Source: Methylobacterium sp. Leaf125 (GTDB lineage Bacteria > Pseudomonadota > Alphaproteobacteria > Rhizobiales > Beijerinckiaceae). From it: DNA of 64,000 nt. Made by a program: the position numbers and the translations under genes. Of this stretch, positions 43,442-52,239 are shown one piece after another. The stretch lies in contig NZ_LMNU01000045.1 in the NCBI RefSeq assembly GCF_001423085.1, positions 124,001 to 188,000 of the forward strand, written 5' to 3'. Under the pieces are notes generated by a model. The model did not search any database and was not told the origin of the DNA. It worked only from the letters and a program-made list of their open reading frames with translations. Position 1 is the stretch's first letter. Each line of letters begins with the position of its first letter.

Positions 43442-44593
43442 TCAGCGCCGCAGCAGCCGGCGCGCCTCGCCCCGGGCCGTCTCCTCGAAGCGGGCGAGCC
43501 GGAGACGCCGCTCCAGCCCAATCAGCCCTCGTGCCCCGTCCGGCACCGCGATGACCTCCGCGACGGTATCGCGCTCGCGGTACAGGCTTTCCAGGGCGGA
43601 ACCGGCCAGGGTCGCGGAATCGAGGCGGTCGGCGAAACCGTCGGCATGCAGCGCCCGCACGATCTCCGCCTCGAGGACGAGGCCCGGCGCGAAGGCCCGG
43701 GCGGTCTCGTCATAGGCAGTCTTCAGGAGGTAGGCGGTTCCCCCCGCCACCAGGGCGAGGCTGACGGCGAGGGTCGTTCCATCGCGGCTCAGGATGTCGG
43801 CCCGGATGCCGACGGGACCTCCCTCGGCCCGGAAGACCGCGCGGGCGAAGGCCGCATGCGCCGTACGGCAGGCCATGGCGCTACCGGCGGCTCCCTTCCA
43901 TCCGGCGGCCTCGACGTCGAGGAAAATCTCCACCGCGCGGGTGAGAGCCGGCCCCTGCGTCACGGTCTCAAGGCTCATCACACCGCCCTCGGCGAGGCGG
44001 CGCTGCCGGCGACGCAGATCCTTGAGCCGCGAGGGATGCGGATGCCCGGCCAGGAAAGCGGCATGATCGGCGCGCCTATGGAGGACCGGACGGGCGAACC
44101 GCGCCACCTCGCCGAGATCCCACCCGGCCTCCGCCATCGCGGCGAGCAGGTCCTGGCCCGGCGCCGCCTCGACCGAGAGCAGCGGCCAGCGCCATGCCCG
44201 CCCGCCGGAAGCGGCGGCAAGACCCTCCACCAGGGCGGTCAGAATCGCGGGCCTGTCCGGGCCCGCGGCCACCAGCGGCGCGGACGCGGTGATGAAGGGC
44301 GACACGAACGGCAACAGCACGGATCGTCCGAGTCCGCAGATATCGTAGGAGCGGCGAAACGGCAGCACCGCCTCGAGGCGCTCCGGCCCACGCACGACGA
44401 CGACCCGCAGGTCCGACGACGCCAGACCGCTCGCCAGATGGGCCTGCATCACGTGTCGACCGAAGAAGGGATGGGCATCCCCCGCACGCGCCGAGAGGTC
44501 GTCCCAGGCCGCCGCTTCGCGCCCGAGAGACGCGAGCGTCGTGATCGCATGTGTGTAGGCCGGCGCGATCCGCCGGGCGTGAGCGGCGCTCAT
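43442..44593 (-). CDS. CelD/BcsL-like GNAT acetyltransferase family protein
   Basis: A 383-residue protein of the GNAT pair type found in exopolysaccharide loci: an N-terminal part with HPFFGRHVMQAHLASGLA, a middle RLKDLRRRQRRLAEGG and a C-terminal TAYLLKTAYDETARAFAPG. It may transfer an acyl group to a sugar or amino sugar, but no substrate is known. The ATG at 44593 overlaps the flippase stop (ATGA); an in-frame ATG three codons earlier is less likely. Confidence 0.82.
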   Translation of the reverse strand: MSAAHARRIAPAYTHAITTLASLGREAAAWDDLSARAGDAHPFFGRHVMQAHLASGLASSDLRVVVVRGPERLEAVLPFRRSYDICGLGRSVLLPFVSPFITASAPLVAAGPDRPAILTALVEGLAAASGGRAWRWPLLSVEAAPGQDLLAAMAEAGWDLGEVARFARPVLHRRADHAAFLAGHPHPSRLKDLRRRQRRLAEGGVMSLETVTQGPALTRAVEIFLDVEAAGWKGAAGSAMACRTAHAAFARAVFRAEGGPVGIRADILSRDGTTLAVSLALVAGGTAYLLKTAYDETARAFAPGLVLEAEIVRALHADGFADRLDSATLAGSALESLYRERDTVAEVIAVPDGARGLIGLERRLRLARFEETARGEARRLLRR

Positions 44594-45993
44594 CGACCCC
44601 ATCTCCCGAACAGACCGATCCGGACCGGCGTGACCAGACCATGCACCGCGTGCGCCGCCCAGGCCATGGCAGCGGCTCGCACCACGGTCGCGAGAGCCAT
44701 GGCGACGGCGGCTCCGATCACCCCGAGCATCGGGACCAGGATGAAGCAGAGGCCACCGGCCAGACCCAACATGCCGACGGCGACCCCGGCGGCGAGGCGC
44801 TCACCGCCCAGCATGTTGAGCAGGTCCTCGCCCGGACCGAAGGCGCTGGCGGCGACACTGCCGGCGACGAGGACAGCGAGGAGGGGTAGGCTGTCTCGGA
44901 ATTCGGGGCCGAACAGGCCCAGCAGGAGGGGCGCGGCCGCGAGGACGGCGATTCCGATCACGACGGTGGCCGCCAGGGTAAGACGCGCCTGCAGCGCGAT
45001 CAGATCGGCGAGCCGCGCCCGGTCCCCGGCCGCATGGGCCGCGGTGAAGCGCTGCGCCGTGGCGGCCGTGGCGGCGAAATGAACGAAGACCACGAATTGC
45101 TGGATCCGGGTCGCGGCGAAGTACAATCCCACCGTGGCGGGTGGAACGAGAAGGCTCAGCACGACGACGTCGATGAAGCTGGCCGCAGACGTGGCGAGAT
45201 CGCTTCCCGCGATCGGCAGGCAGGCGCGCAACCAGCGCCGCCAGGCATAGCGGCGCGGTCCCGTGGGCAAGATCGCCTGGAGGCGTCGCAATAGCAGGGC
45301 GGCCTGGATCGACACGGCGATTCCGGTCGCCACGAGGGTGCACAGGACGGCGACGCGCGCTTCCGCCGGGGCCCCGAACCCGACAGCCGCGAGCATGGCG
45401 GCCATGATCAGGCCCTGCCGCAGCAGGTACGGCGGCGCGATGGCGAGCACGGCCCAGTTCTGACCGCGGGCCACGCCCTCGCAGTAATCCTGAAGCGCGA
45501 AGAGCGGTAGCACCAGCGCTGCCACGAGAAGCGGGGCGGCATAGGGCCCCTCCAGCAGGGAGCCCTCCACCCAGACCAGGGCGAGACCGCCGAGGGCGAC
45601 GGCCAGAGCGCTCGCCAGCGTGACGGTCGCACCGCCGATGAGGTAGGCCCGGACGGCAGCGAGGTCACCCCGGGCCTGATCCGCTGGAATGAACCGGCAG
45701 GCGCCCTGCGACAGGCCGAGGGTGGCCGAATGACCGAGGATCGCGATCCAGACCCAGATCGCTGCAAAGATCCCGTACTCAGTGCCGCCCATCAGGCGCG
45801 CCATCAGAACCTGTCCGACATAGGCGAAGCCGGCGGCGCCGATGCGAATCGCGAAGACGTGGATCGCCGCACCGGCGGCACCGCCGCGCAGACGCGTCAG
45901 CGCGCTCCATGCACCGGTGGCTCCGATCCTGTCCGTCGCTATGCTCACCGAATGGCCCCCGCCCGATCCAGGCCGGTATAGGGCCTTCGCCAT
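44590..45993 (-). CDS. Polysaccharide flippase family membrane protein
   Basis: A 467-residue protein with about 12-14 hydrophobic helices, starting with a roughly 45-residue polar stretch. It has GFAYVGQVLMARLMGGTEYG, typical of the Wzx/RfbX-like MATE superfamily. It likely moves a lipid-linked oligosaccharide across the inner membrane. The start is uncertain: a GTG 15 codons in is possible. It is coupled to the GNAT gene. Confidence 0.85.
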   Translation of the reverse strand: MAKALYRPGSGGGHSVSIATDRIGATGAWSALTRLRGGAAGAAIHVFAIRIGAAGFAYVGQVLMARLMGGTEYGIFAAIWVWIAILGHSATLGLSQGACRFIPADQARGDLAAVRAYLIGGATVTLASALAVALGGLALVWVEGSLLEGPYAAPLLVAALVLPLFALQDYCEGVARGQNWAVLAIAPPYLLRQGLIMAAMLAAVGFGAPAEARVAVLCTLVATGIAVSIQAALLLRRLQAILPTGPRRYAWRRWLRACLPIAGSDLATSAASFIDVVVLSLLVPPATVGLYFAATRIQQFVVFVHFAATAATAQRFTAAHAAGDRARLADLIALQARLTLAATVVIGIAVLAAAPLLLGLFGPEFRDSLPLLAVLVAGSVAASAFGPGEDLLNMLGGERLAAGVAVGMLGLAGGLCFILVPMLGVIGAAVAMALATVVRAAAMAWAAHAVHGLVTPVRIGLFGRWGR

Positions 45994-46029
45994 TGCGGCG
46001 CGGTTAAGCCGAGCGGTTAAGGCTTTGGT

Positions 46030-47001
46030 TCAGGGCCCGGCGGGCGCCGTCGCAGATGGCTTGGTCCCGGCAGATTCCTTCGGCGGCGCCAAGGTCAGGG
46101 CGGGTCGCCCGGCGCTGCCCGTCGAGGCTGGATCCGGCTGCAGCAGCGACAGGGTAATGGCGCGGGTGACGTGTTCGGCCATGCAGCGCAGCCCAAGATC
46201 ATTCAGCCGGAACTGGCTGCCAAGGAGATGCCCCTCGCCCTTGTCGTTGCGGCGCGCGAGATAGCGCATGGCCTCGTAGCGCTGCACCAGTGGTACGCCC
46301 TCGCGCAAGGCGACCTCCTGCACCTTGCGCACGAGGCTGGTGTAATAGTCGTCCGAGGCAAGGCTCGCGGTGTAGACCGGACTGACCAGCACGACGTCGA
46401 TTTCATGCCCCTTGATCCATTGCACGGTCTCGTCAAGGGCCGTGCCGAAGGCATCGAGATCGACCCGGGCAAGCGCATCGTGGGAGCCGACCTGCCAAAT
46501 GACGAGGTCGGGCTCCACTTCCGCAACCATGCTGCGCAGGCGCTCGCCCGCCCCCGACGCGATCTCGCCTTGCAAGCCCCGGCTCTCCACCACCACGTCG
46601 ACATCCGGCAGGGAGCGCTCGAGGGCGGTCTCCAGTTTGACCGGGTAGGTGGCGGAGGATCCGAGTCCCATGGTCGACGCACCGATGGCGAGCACGCGGA
46701 CCGGGCGTTTTTCCTTCAGCGCAGCCTTGACCGCGCCGAGGCGAGCCAGAGTGTAGAGCTTCGAGCCCGGCACCCGACATTCCGGCGACAGGGTCACGTC
46801 GACCGCCTCTGCGTCCGGCCCCTGACCAGCGGAGACGCTCGGAGGCGAGACCACAGTCGGGGGCGGAGCTCCCACCTTCGCGGGGTCCTGATGGGCCGCC
46901 GGCTCCTGCGCCCAGGCTCTGTCTCCGCCGAACGGGCAGAGGAGAGCCAGGCTCAGGGCGAGGAGACCCGCGGCTTTCGGGAGCGCCATTCGACGAACCA
47001 T
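46030..47001 (-). CDS. Exported SGNH/GDSL-type hydrolase
   Basis: A 323-residue protein with a signal peptide (about 1-31, ending RAWAQ) and a Pro-rich linker to residue 60. Block I is VRVLAIGASTMGLGSSATY, the glycine/asparagine-like blocks are GLQGEIASGAG and WQVGSHDALA, and the late D..H pair is in RLNDLGLRCMAEHV. It could remove or add acyl groups on sugars outside the cytoplasm. Its first 49 bases overlap the end of opgC. Confidence 0.83.
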   Translation of the reverse strand: MVRRMALPKAAGLLALSLALLCPFGGDRAWAQEPAAHQDPAKVGAPPPTVVSPPSVSAGQGPDAEAVDVTLSPECRVPGSKLYTLARLGAVKAALKEKRPVRVLAIGASTMGLGSSATYPVKLETALERSLPDVDVVVESRGLQGEIASGAGERLRSMVAEVEPDLVIWQVGSHDALARVDLDAFGTALDETVQWIKGHEIDVVLVSPVYTASLASDDYYTSLVRKVQEVALREGVPLVQRYEAMRYLARRNDKGEGHLLGSQFRLNDLGLRCMAEHVTRAITLSLLQPDPASTGSAGRPALTLAPPKESAGTKPSATAPAGP

Positions 47002-48047
47002 GCGGTGAAACCCAGTGCGAACAGGCCGGACCCTACGACGAAAACGTCAACAACGACACCGCCGCCAGTCCAGAAGCGCACGAGTTGCGCGGCCAGGCTG
47101 AGCAGTGAGCCGATGGAAAAGACCGCAAGCGAATTTCGTCCCAGACTAGCGAGGAAGGCCGTGATCCATCCGAGCCGCGGAGCGAGGAACCCGTAGAGGG
47201 TCTGGAAAGCGAGGAGTACGCCGAGAAAGTGGATGACCCGCGCCGGGGACAGGTAGGTCTTGTCGAAGGTGAAGACGAGGCGCGGATCGGGAACGAGGAG
47301 CGGATCAGGCCGTAGTTCGAGCACCGAGAGGACGATGCCGGTCAGAACGATGACCACTCCCGCCGGTAGGAGCCGACGCGACCAGCGCTTCAGCCAGGGC
47401 GAGGTCCGGCTCCAGTCCTGCATGGTGAAGCCGAGAACCAGCAGAAGCTGCCAGCAGAGCGGATCGAAGAACCAATCGCCCTCCCCCGGCCAGGATGGCA
47501 CGTTCCACTCGAACACCAAGCTCGAGGCATAGAGCAAGAAAGACAGGAACAGGGCGGCGAGACGGCTCACCCGCCCGATCAGCACGAAGACGGGTGCGAT
47601 GCCGAGGAGCACGACGTAGAGCGGCAGGATGTTGAAGAAGCCGAGTTGATGAGTGAGCAGCACGAACCCGACCATGGTCTGGATCGGATCCGCGAAGAAG
47701 CTTCCGGCATTGTGCCATTCGAGCAGCAACGGGTTGTCGAGCACCAAAGCGGTGCCGGCGATCATGCCGAGGGCGAGCGCCATCGTGGTGATCTGCGCGC
47801 GGTAGACCTCGATGGTGCGCGACATAAGCCTCAGCACGGTCTTGAGCCGCGGCTCGGGGCTTCCGTCGCGATTGCGCGTGGCGATCCCGATCGACCAGCC
47901 GGCGAGGAAAACGAACAGCTCGGCGGCATCCGAGATGCCGTACTGCGAATACGTGTAGCGCTCGAAGGTGTTGCCGGGAATGTGATTCACGAAGATCGTG
48001 ACGAGGGCCAGGCCCCGCCAGAAATCCACCGCGTTCGGTTCGCGCAT
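46953..48047 (-). CDS. opgC: OpgC family acyltransferase-like membrane protein
   Basis: A 364-residue protein with about 10 membrane helices. The start NAVDFWRGLALVTIFVNHIP is the OpgC signature (catalytic His in the first helix), followed by AAELFVFLAGWSIG. OpgC proteins succinylate periplasmic glucans or related glycans. The ATG at 48047 begins the conserved part; the frame is open to 48302. Its overlap with the SGNH gene suggests joint action on one glycan. Confidence 0.9.
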   Translation of the reverse strand: MREPNAVDFWRGLALVTIFVNHIPGNTFERYTYSQYGISDAAELFVFLAGWSIGIATRNRDGSPEPRLKTVLRLMSRTIEVYRAQITTMALALGMIAGTALVLDNPLLLEWHNAGSFFADPIQTMVGFVLLTHQLGFFNILPLYVVLLGIAPVFVLIGRVSRLAALFLSFLLYASSLVFEWNVPSWPGEGDWFFDPLCWQLLLVLGFTMQDWSRTSPWLKRWSRRLLPAGVVIVLTGIVLSVLELRPDPLLVPDPRLVFTFDKTYLSPARVIHFLGVLLAFQTLYGFLAPRLGWITAFLASLGRNSLAVFSIGSLLSLAAQLVRFWTGGGVVVDVFVVGSGLFALGFTAWFVEWRSRKPRVSSP

Positions 48048-48317
48048 CGGGGCTCCGCACTCCGGTAGCTCGAAAGGAAAGATGCGAGGCGGGCTGTATC
48101 TCGCGGCCGCGCGGCAAGGGCCGGCCCTGATACGGTGCCCTCGCGGTTCTGCAAAGGGCAACCTTGGCGGAGATGGACGAAGGTCGATCTTGCAAACCGC
48201 TGCGGGCATCGTGGACGTACAGCGGGGTTCATACCCCGGCGGTGTGGCATAAATACCGGCGACGCCGAGGGGCGCCCCACCTATGATGGACGCGGTTTTC
48301 ACGTTGCGGATCTATCC

Positions 48318-49865
48318 ATGCAGACCCCCGTCGCCGGCGACGCCGCGCCGATCCCGACCGGAGTGCCGGGCCTCGACGAGATCCTTCACGGCGGCTACGC
48401 GGCGCAGCGGGCTCATCTCATCGAGGGGCGGCCGGGCAGTGGCAAGACGACCCTCGGGCTGCAATTTCTTCTCGATGGCCTGAAGCGGGGCGAGCGCGGC
48501 CTTTACATCACCCTCTCGGAGAGCCGGCGCGAACTTCTGTCGGTCGCTGAGCGCCACGGCTGGTCCCTGGACGGGGTCGAAATCTACGAGTTGGTTCCGC
48601 CGGAGCTCAGCCTGGATTCGGAGCAGCAGCAAAGCCTTATCCACTCATCCGACTTGGAACTGGGCGAAACGGTCCGGATGGCACTCGCCGAGATCGAGCG
48701 CGTCAACCCAGTCCGGGTGGTATTTGACAGCTTGTCGGAAATCCGCCTGCTGTCGCAGGGCTCACTGCGATATCGGCGGCAGGTGCTGGCGCTGAAGAGC
48801 TATTTCCTGCTCAACAACGCCACCGTGCTGATGCTCGACGATCTCAGCTCTGAAGACGACGATCTTAACCTGCATTCCATCAGCCACGCGGTTCTCCGCC
48901 TCGAACAAGTGACACCGACCTACGGCGCCGGACGCCGTCGGCTGCACATTATCAAGATGCGCGGCACTTCCTATGAGAGCGGCTTCCACGACTTCGTGCT
49001 GAGACGTGGCGGGGTTCGCATCTTCCCCCGCCTCGTAGCAGCGGATCACCATGCTCAATTCGAGCCCGAGACTGTTGCCTGCGGGGTTCCGGAACTCGAC
49101 GCGGTCCTCGGCGGCGGCTTGGACCGGGGCACCACAAGCCTCATCATCGGCCCTTCGGGTGCCGGTAAGTCGACCCTCGCCCTCGGTTACCTGATGGCCG
49201 CCCTCGATCGAGGCGAGCACGGGCTCATCATCAGTTTCGACGAGACCGTCGGGATCCTTCAGCGACGGGCCTCCGGGATCGGTTTTGCGGTCGGCCACCA
49301 CATTGAATCCGGCCGCCTACGGATCGAACAGATGGACCCGGCCGACGTCTCGGCGGGCGATTTCGCCGGACGGATCCGCGACGCGGTCGAGACCGATCGT
49401 GCGCGGGTCGTGGTGATCGACAGCCTCACAGGCTACATGAGCGCGATGAGTGGGCAGCCGCATTTGGTGCTGCAGATGCACGAGATGACAACTTATCTGA
49501 ACCAGCAGGGTGTGGTGACGATCCTAGTCCTCGCCCAGCACGGGATGGTGGGGCGGATGGAGGCGCCGGTCGATCTCACCTATGTCAGCGACACAGTGGT
49601 GATGCTCCGCTTCTTCGAGGCGGGCGGCCATGTGCGCCGCGCCCTCTCGGTCCTGAAGAAGCGCACCGGTCCGCACGAGGACACGATCCGAGAGTTCCGG
49701 ATCGACTCCCAGGGCCTTCGGGTGGGAGAGGTGCTCAAGGATTTTCGTGGCGTGCTCACCGGCGTGCCGACCTTCGAGGGCGACCGCGCCGATCTTCTTG
49801 ATGACCGACCCACTTCATCGGCGCAGATCACCGGCAGTCAGACCGGCTCCCATGGCGCAGCCTGA
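48318..49865 (+). CDS. KaiC-like tandem RecA-domain ATPase
   Basis: A 515-residue protein with two KaiC domains: PTGVPGLDEILHGGY with Walker A EGRPGSGKTTLG (about 36-47), and CGVPELDAVLGGGLDRGTTS with Walker A IGPSGAGKSTLA. The catalytic Glu pairs (TLSESRREL and SFDETVGIL) are present. Bacterial KaiC-like proteins outside cyanobacteria act in stress or signalling; no kaiB or kaiA is seen. The last 14 bases overlap the start of the histidine kinase gene. Confidence 0.9.
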   Translation: MQTPVAGDAAPIPTGVPGLDEILHGGYAAQRAHLIEGRPGSGKTTLGLQFLLDGLKRGERGLYITLSESRRELLSVAERHGWSLDGVEIYELVPPELSLDSEQQQSLIHSSDLELGETVRMALAEIERVNPVRVVFDSLSEIRLLSQGSLRYRRQVLALKSYFLLNNATVLMLDDLSSEDDDLNLHSISHAVLRLEQVTPTYGAGRRRLHIIKMRGTSYESGFHDFVLRRGGVRIFPRLVAADHHAQFEPETVACGVPELDAVLGGGLDRGTTSLIIGPSGAGKSTLALGYLMAALDRGEHGLIISFDETVGILQRRASGIGFAVGHHIESGRLRIEQMDPADVSAGDFAGRIRDAVETDRARVVVIDSLTGYMSAMSGQPHLVLQMHEMTTYLNQQGVVTILVLAQHGMVGRMEAPVDLTYVSDTVVMLRFFEAGGHVRRALSVLKKRTGPHEDTIREFRIDSQGLRVGEVLKDFRGVLTGVPTFEGDRADLLDDRPTSSAQITGSQTGSHGAA

Positions 49866-50892
49866 TCCCATCGCGCTGATCCTGGCACCGGGCGGACGCG
49901 ACGCGCGCATCGCTGCCGCGATCCTGGCTGAGGTCGGCATCAATTCGCGGATCAAGGCGAACCTGGCGGACCTGGTAGCGGACCTGGATGTTGCGGCCTG
50001 CGCGGTGATCACCGAAGAGGCTCTCCTGCACTCGGACCGACGGGCGATCGCCGAATGGTCCGAGCGACAACCCCCCTGGTCCGACTTTCCCTTCCTCCTG
50101 CTTAGCCATCGCGGCGCCTCGCCCGACGAACGCCTGAACGGCCTACTCGGCAACGTGACCTTGCTGGAGCGGCCGTTCCATCCGGCGGTGCTCGCCAATG
50201 CGGTACGTTCCGCCCTGCGCGCCCGTCGCCGACAGTGGGAGGTGGCGGCCCACCTGGACGAGCGCCAGAAGACTCATGAACGTCAAGCCCTGCTGATTCG
50301 AGAGCTTCATCATCGTGTGAAAAACACGCTCGCCACGGTGCAGGGCCTGCTCGGCGCCACAGCACGGTCCACCCATGATGTAGAAACGTTCTACCAGTCC
50401 TTCTCCAACCGGATCGTCTCGCTGGGCAAAACCCACACACTCCTCACTGAGGATTATTGGCAGACCGCTCCCCTGCACGAGCTGCTAGAGAACGAGCTCA
50501 GCCCGTACAACGATGCAGAGAGCCAACGTATCCACCTCCAGGGGCCAGTGATCGAGCTGGCAGCGGACCTCGCCGTCCCAACCGGAATGGCGTTCCATGA
50601 GCTGACCACGAACGCGGCGAAGCACGGAGCGCTCTCTGAACCGGGCGGCCGGATCACGATCGTATGGGATGTCCTGGCAGGTGACACCGGACGGCGCCTG
50701 ACCCTCGACTGGACGGAGTCGGGTGGGCCGGCGGTGACGCCGCCGCAGCGCAAGGGCTTCGGCTCGACTCTGCTTCAGCGGGTCCTGGCACAGCAGTGTA
50801 ACGCTACCGTGGCTATCGACTATGCAGCGAGCGGACTGCACTTCCATATGGAAGCGCCGCTGCCGGAGGAACGGCTGGTCCCGAGCTACTGA
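49852..50892 (+). CDS. HWE/HisKA_2-type sensor histidine kinase
   Basis: A 346-residue soluble protein. Residues 5-125 resemble a degenerate receiver domain (IALILAPGGRDARIAAAILA). The phosphoacceptor box LLIRELHHRVKNTLATVQGL (His153/154) and the ATPase part with FHELTTNAAKHGALS and KGFGSTLLQRVL follow. The upstream ATG at 49801 is possible, but 49852 starts the receiver-like fold. The overlap with kaiC indicates that the two proteins work together. Confidence 0.88.
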   Translation: MAQPDPIALILAPGGRDARIAAAILAEVGINSRIKANLADLVADLDVAACAVITEEALLHSDRRAIAEWSERQPPWSDFPFLLLSHRGASPDERLNGLLGNVTLLERPFHPAVLANAVRSALRARRRQWEVAAHLDERQKTHERQALLIRELHHRVKNTLATVQGLLGATARSTHDVETFYQSFSNRIVSLGKTHTLLTEDYWQTAPLHELLENELSPYNDAESQRIHLQGPVIELAADLAVPTGMAFHELTTNAAKHGALSEPGGRITIVWDVLAGDTGRRLTLDWTESGGPAVTPPQRKGFGSTLLQRVLAQQCNATVAIDYAASGLHFHMEAPLPEERLVPSY

Positions 50893-50928
50893 GAAACCGC
50901 AATCTCAGAGACCAGCGTCCTCACCTCC

Positions 50929-51621
50929 TCAGTCGAGGTAGTCGCCGTACTTCTCGACGTGGCGGGCGAGGCCCAGGCCGTGCTCGCGCACGAGGCGTTC
51001 GGCGCGCTCAGCATCTCGTGCCTCAAGGGCCTGGATGATCTCAACATGCTCCTTGATTGAGTTCGCTGCACGGTCGCCCTGGCGCAGGGCGGTGTTTCGG
51101 ATGCCGCGGACATGCATCAGCAGGTTGCTGGTGATGTCCTTGATCACGTCGCAACCGCCGAGCGAGATGATCTTCTGATGAAACCGGATGTTCGCATCCG
51201 AGTACTCATCCATGTGATCGGTTGGGCGCCCCTCGTAGAATTCGGGGAAGTGGATACGCAGGCAGCCGAGTTGCTCGTCGGTAGCGTGCTCGCAGGCGAG
51301 CCGTGCGGCCATGCTCTCCAGGGCTGACCAAGCCTGGATCATCGCAACGATCTCTTTCTTCGACTTCTTGATCACGAAGACGCCGCGGCGGGCTTCGAAC
51401 CGAACGAAACCTTCCTGCTCCAAAACCGTGAGGGCTTCGCGGACTGGAGTGCGGCTGACACCGAGATCCTGGGACAGCTTGCGCTCGTCGAGCCTGACCT
51501 CGTCGCGCTGGCTGTAGATGTTCATGTTGGTAATGGCTTCCTTCAGCGCATCGTAGGCAAGCGCACGCAAGCTCGACGTGGCGGCGAGCGGCTTGATCTG
51601 AAAGGTCGTGGACTCAACCAT
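50929..51621 (-). CDS. GntR-family regulator, FCD type, probable oxalate-pathway regulator
   Basis: A 230-residue protein. The winged helix (about 17-85) has RKLSQDLGVSRTPVREALTV and the wing ARRGVFVIKK. The all-helical FCD domain (about 90-225) has the metal-ligand pattern D...H in YSDANIRFHQKIISLGG, then HVEIIQALEARD. FCD domains bind small carboxylates. It is divergent from oxc across 618 bp that hold a TGGTAT-N5-ATGCCA site. It is the best candidate to control oxc-frc, oxlT and fdh1; that link is inferred from shared sites. Confidence 0.9.
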   Translation of the reverse strand: MVESTTFQIKPLAATSSLRALAYDALKEAITNMNIYSQRDEVRLDERKLSQDLGVSRTPVREALTVLEQEGFVRFEARRGVFVIKKSKKEIVAMIQAWSALESMAARLACEHATDEQLGCLRIHFPEFYEGRPTDHMDEYSDANIRFHQKIISLGGCDVIKDITSNLLMHVRGIRNTALRQGDRAANSIKEHVEIIQALEARDAERAERLVREHGLGLARHVEKYGDYLD

Positions 51622-52239
51622 GCTTACACCTGGAACGATCGGTAGGACGCTGAGGCACCGTCAATTTGGTCCGGAACATGCCGAACCCGCTCTCGGAACA
51701 CAAGGAAACCTGAGCGTTTGACCCGGGACAAGATTTGAATATCCCCCCTGCAACAACAACATAGCTACGTCGACTCACCAAGCTGTGACGACGAACGGCT
51801 GCCCGTATCGATCGGCGCATCGGCTTTCCGTTCCGGTGCAGAGCGACAGAGAGCGATCCCAAGCCCAAACCATTCACCCAGATCCAGTTTGACACGTGGT
51901 ATTTGGTATGCCACCATTCTTGGACTGACAACTGGATGATTGGGATTGTCAGCACTGCACTCAACACAATCCTTCGATCAGATCCTCGCGTAACGCAGAC
52001 CGATCCCCGAGCGATCGATCAGCACGAATTGATATAATTTTGGTTTGACAGCCTACGTCTGAGCAAATCTTGAGATGTCTTGAATATCAGCCGCAGGGAT
52101 GCTGACAGGTTGGTCGTCACCTTACGCTGAAAACCCGAGCCACTCGGAAATAGTCAGTCAAACGACGGCTTCATACGTTCGAACACGACCAAGAACGGCG
52201 CGCCATCCAACAAGAAGCGCCCCAGATGGAGGAAACACC
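51622..52239. other. Divergent control region gntR-oxc
   Basis: A 618-bp A+T-richer gap without a convincing gene. A 117-codon reverse frame is not protein-like. It contains the near-perfect operator at 51897 and a TTGACA at 52045-52050 that might be a -35 element for oxc. Confidence 0.5.
51897..51913. promoter_or_regulatory. Putative GntR operator in the gntR-oxc gap
   Basis: TGGTAT-TTGGT-ATGCCA matches the fdh1 and oxlT palindromes with one changed base in the right half. It lies 276 bp from the gntR start and 327 bp from oxc. Confidence 0.5.

Noticed and set aside
51614..51967. A 117-codon reverse frame upstream of the oxalate gntR gene
   Set aside because: No ribosome-binding site, mixed composition, and it covers the likely promoter and operator.
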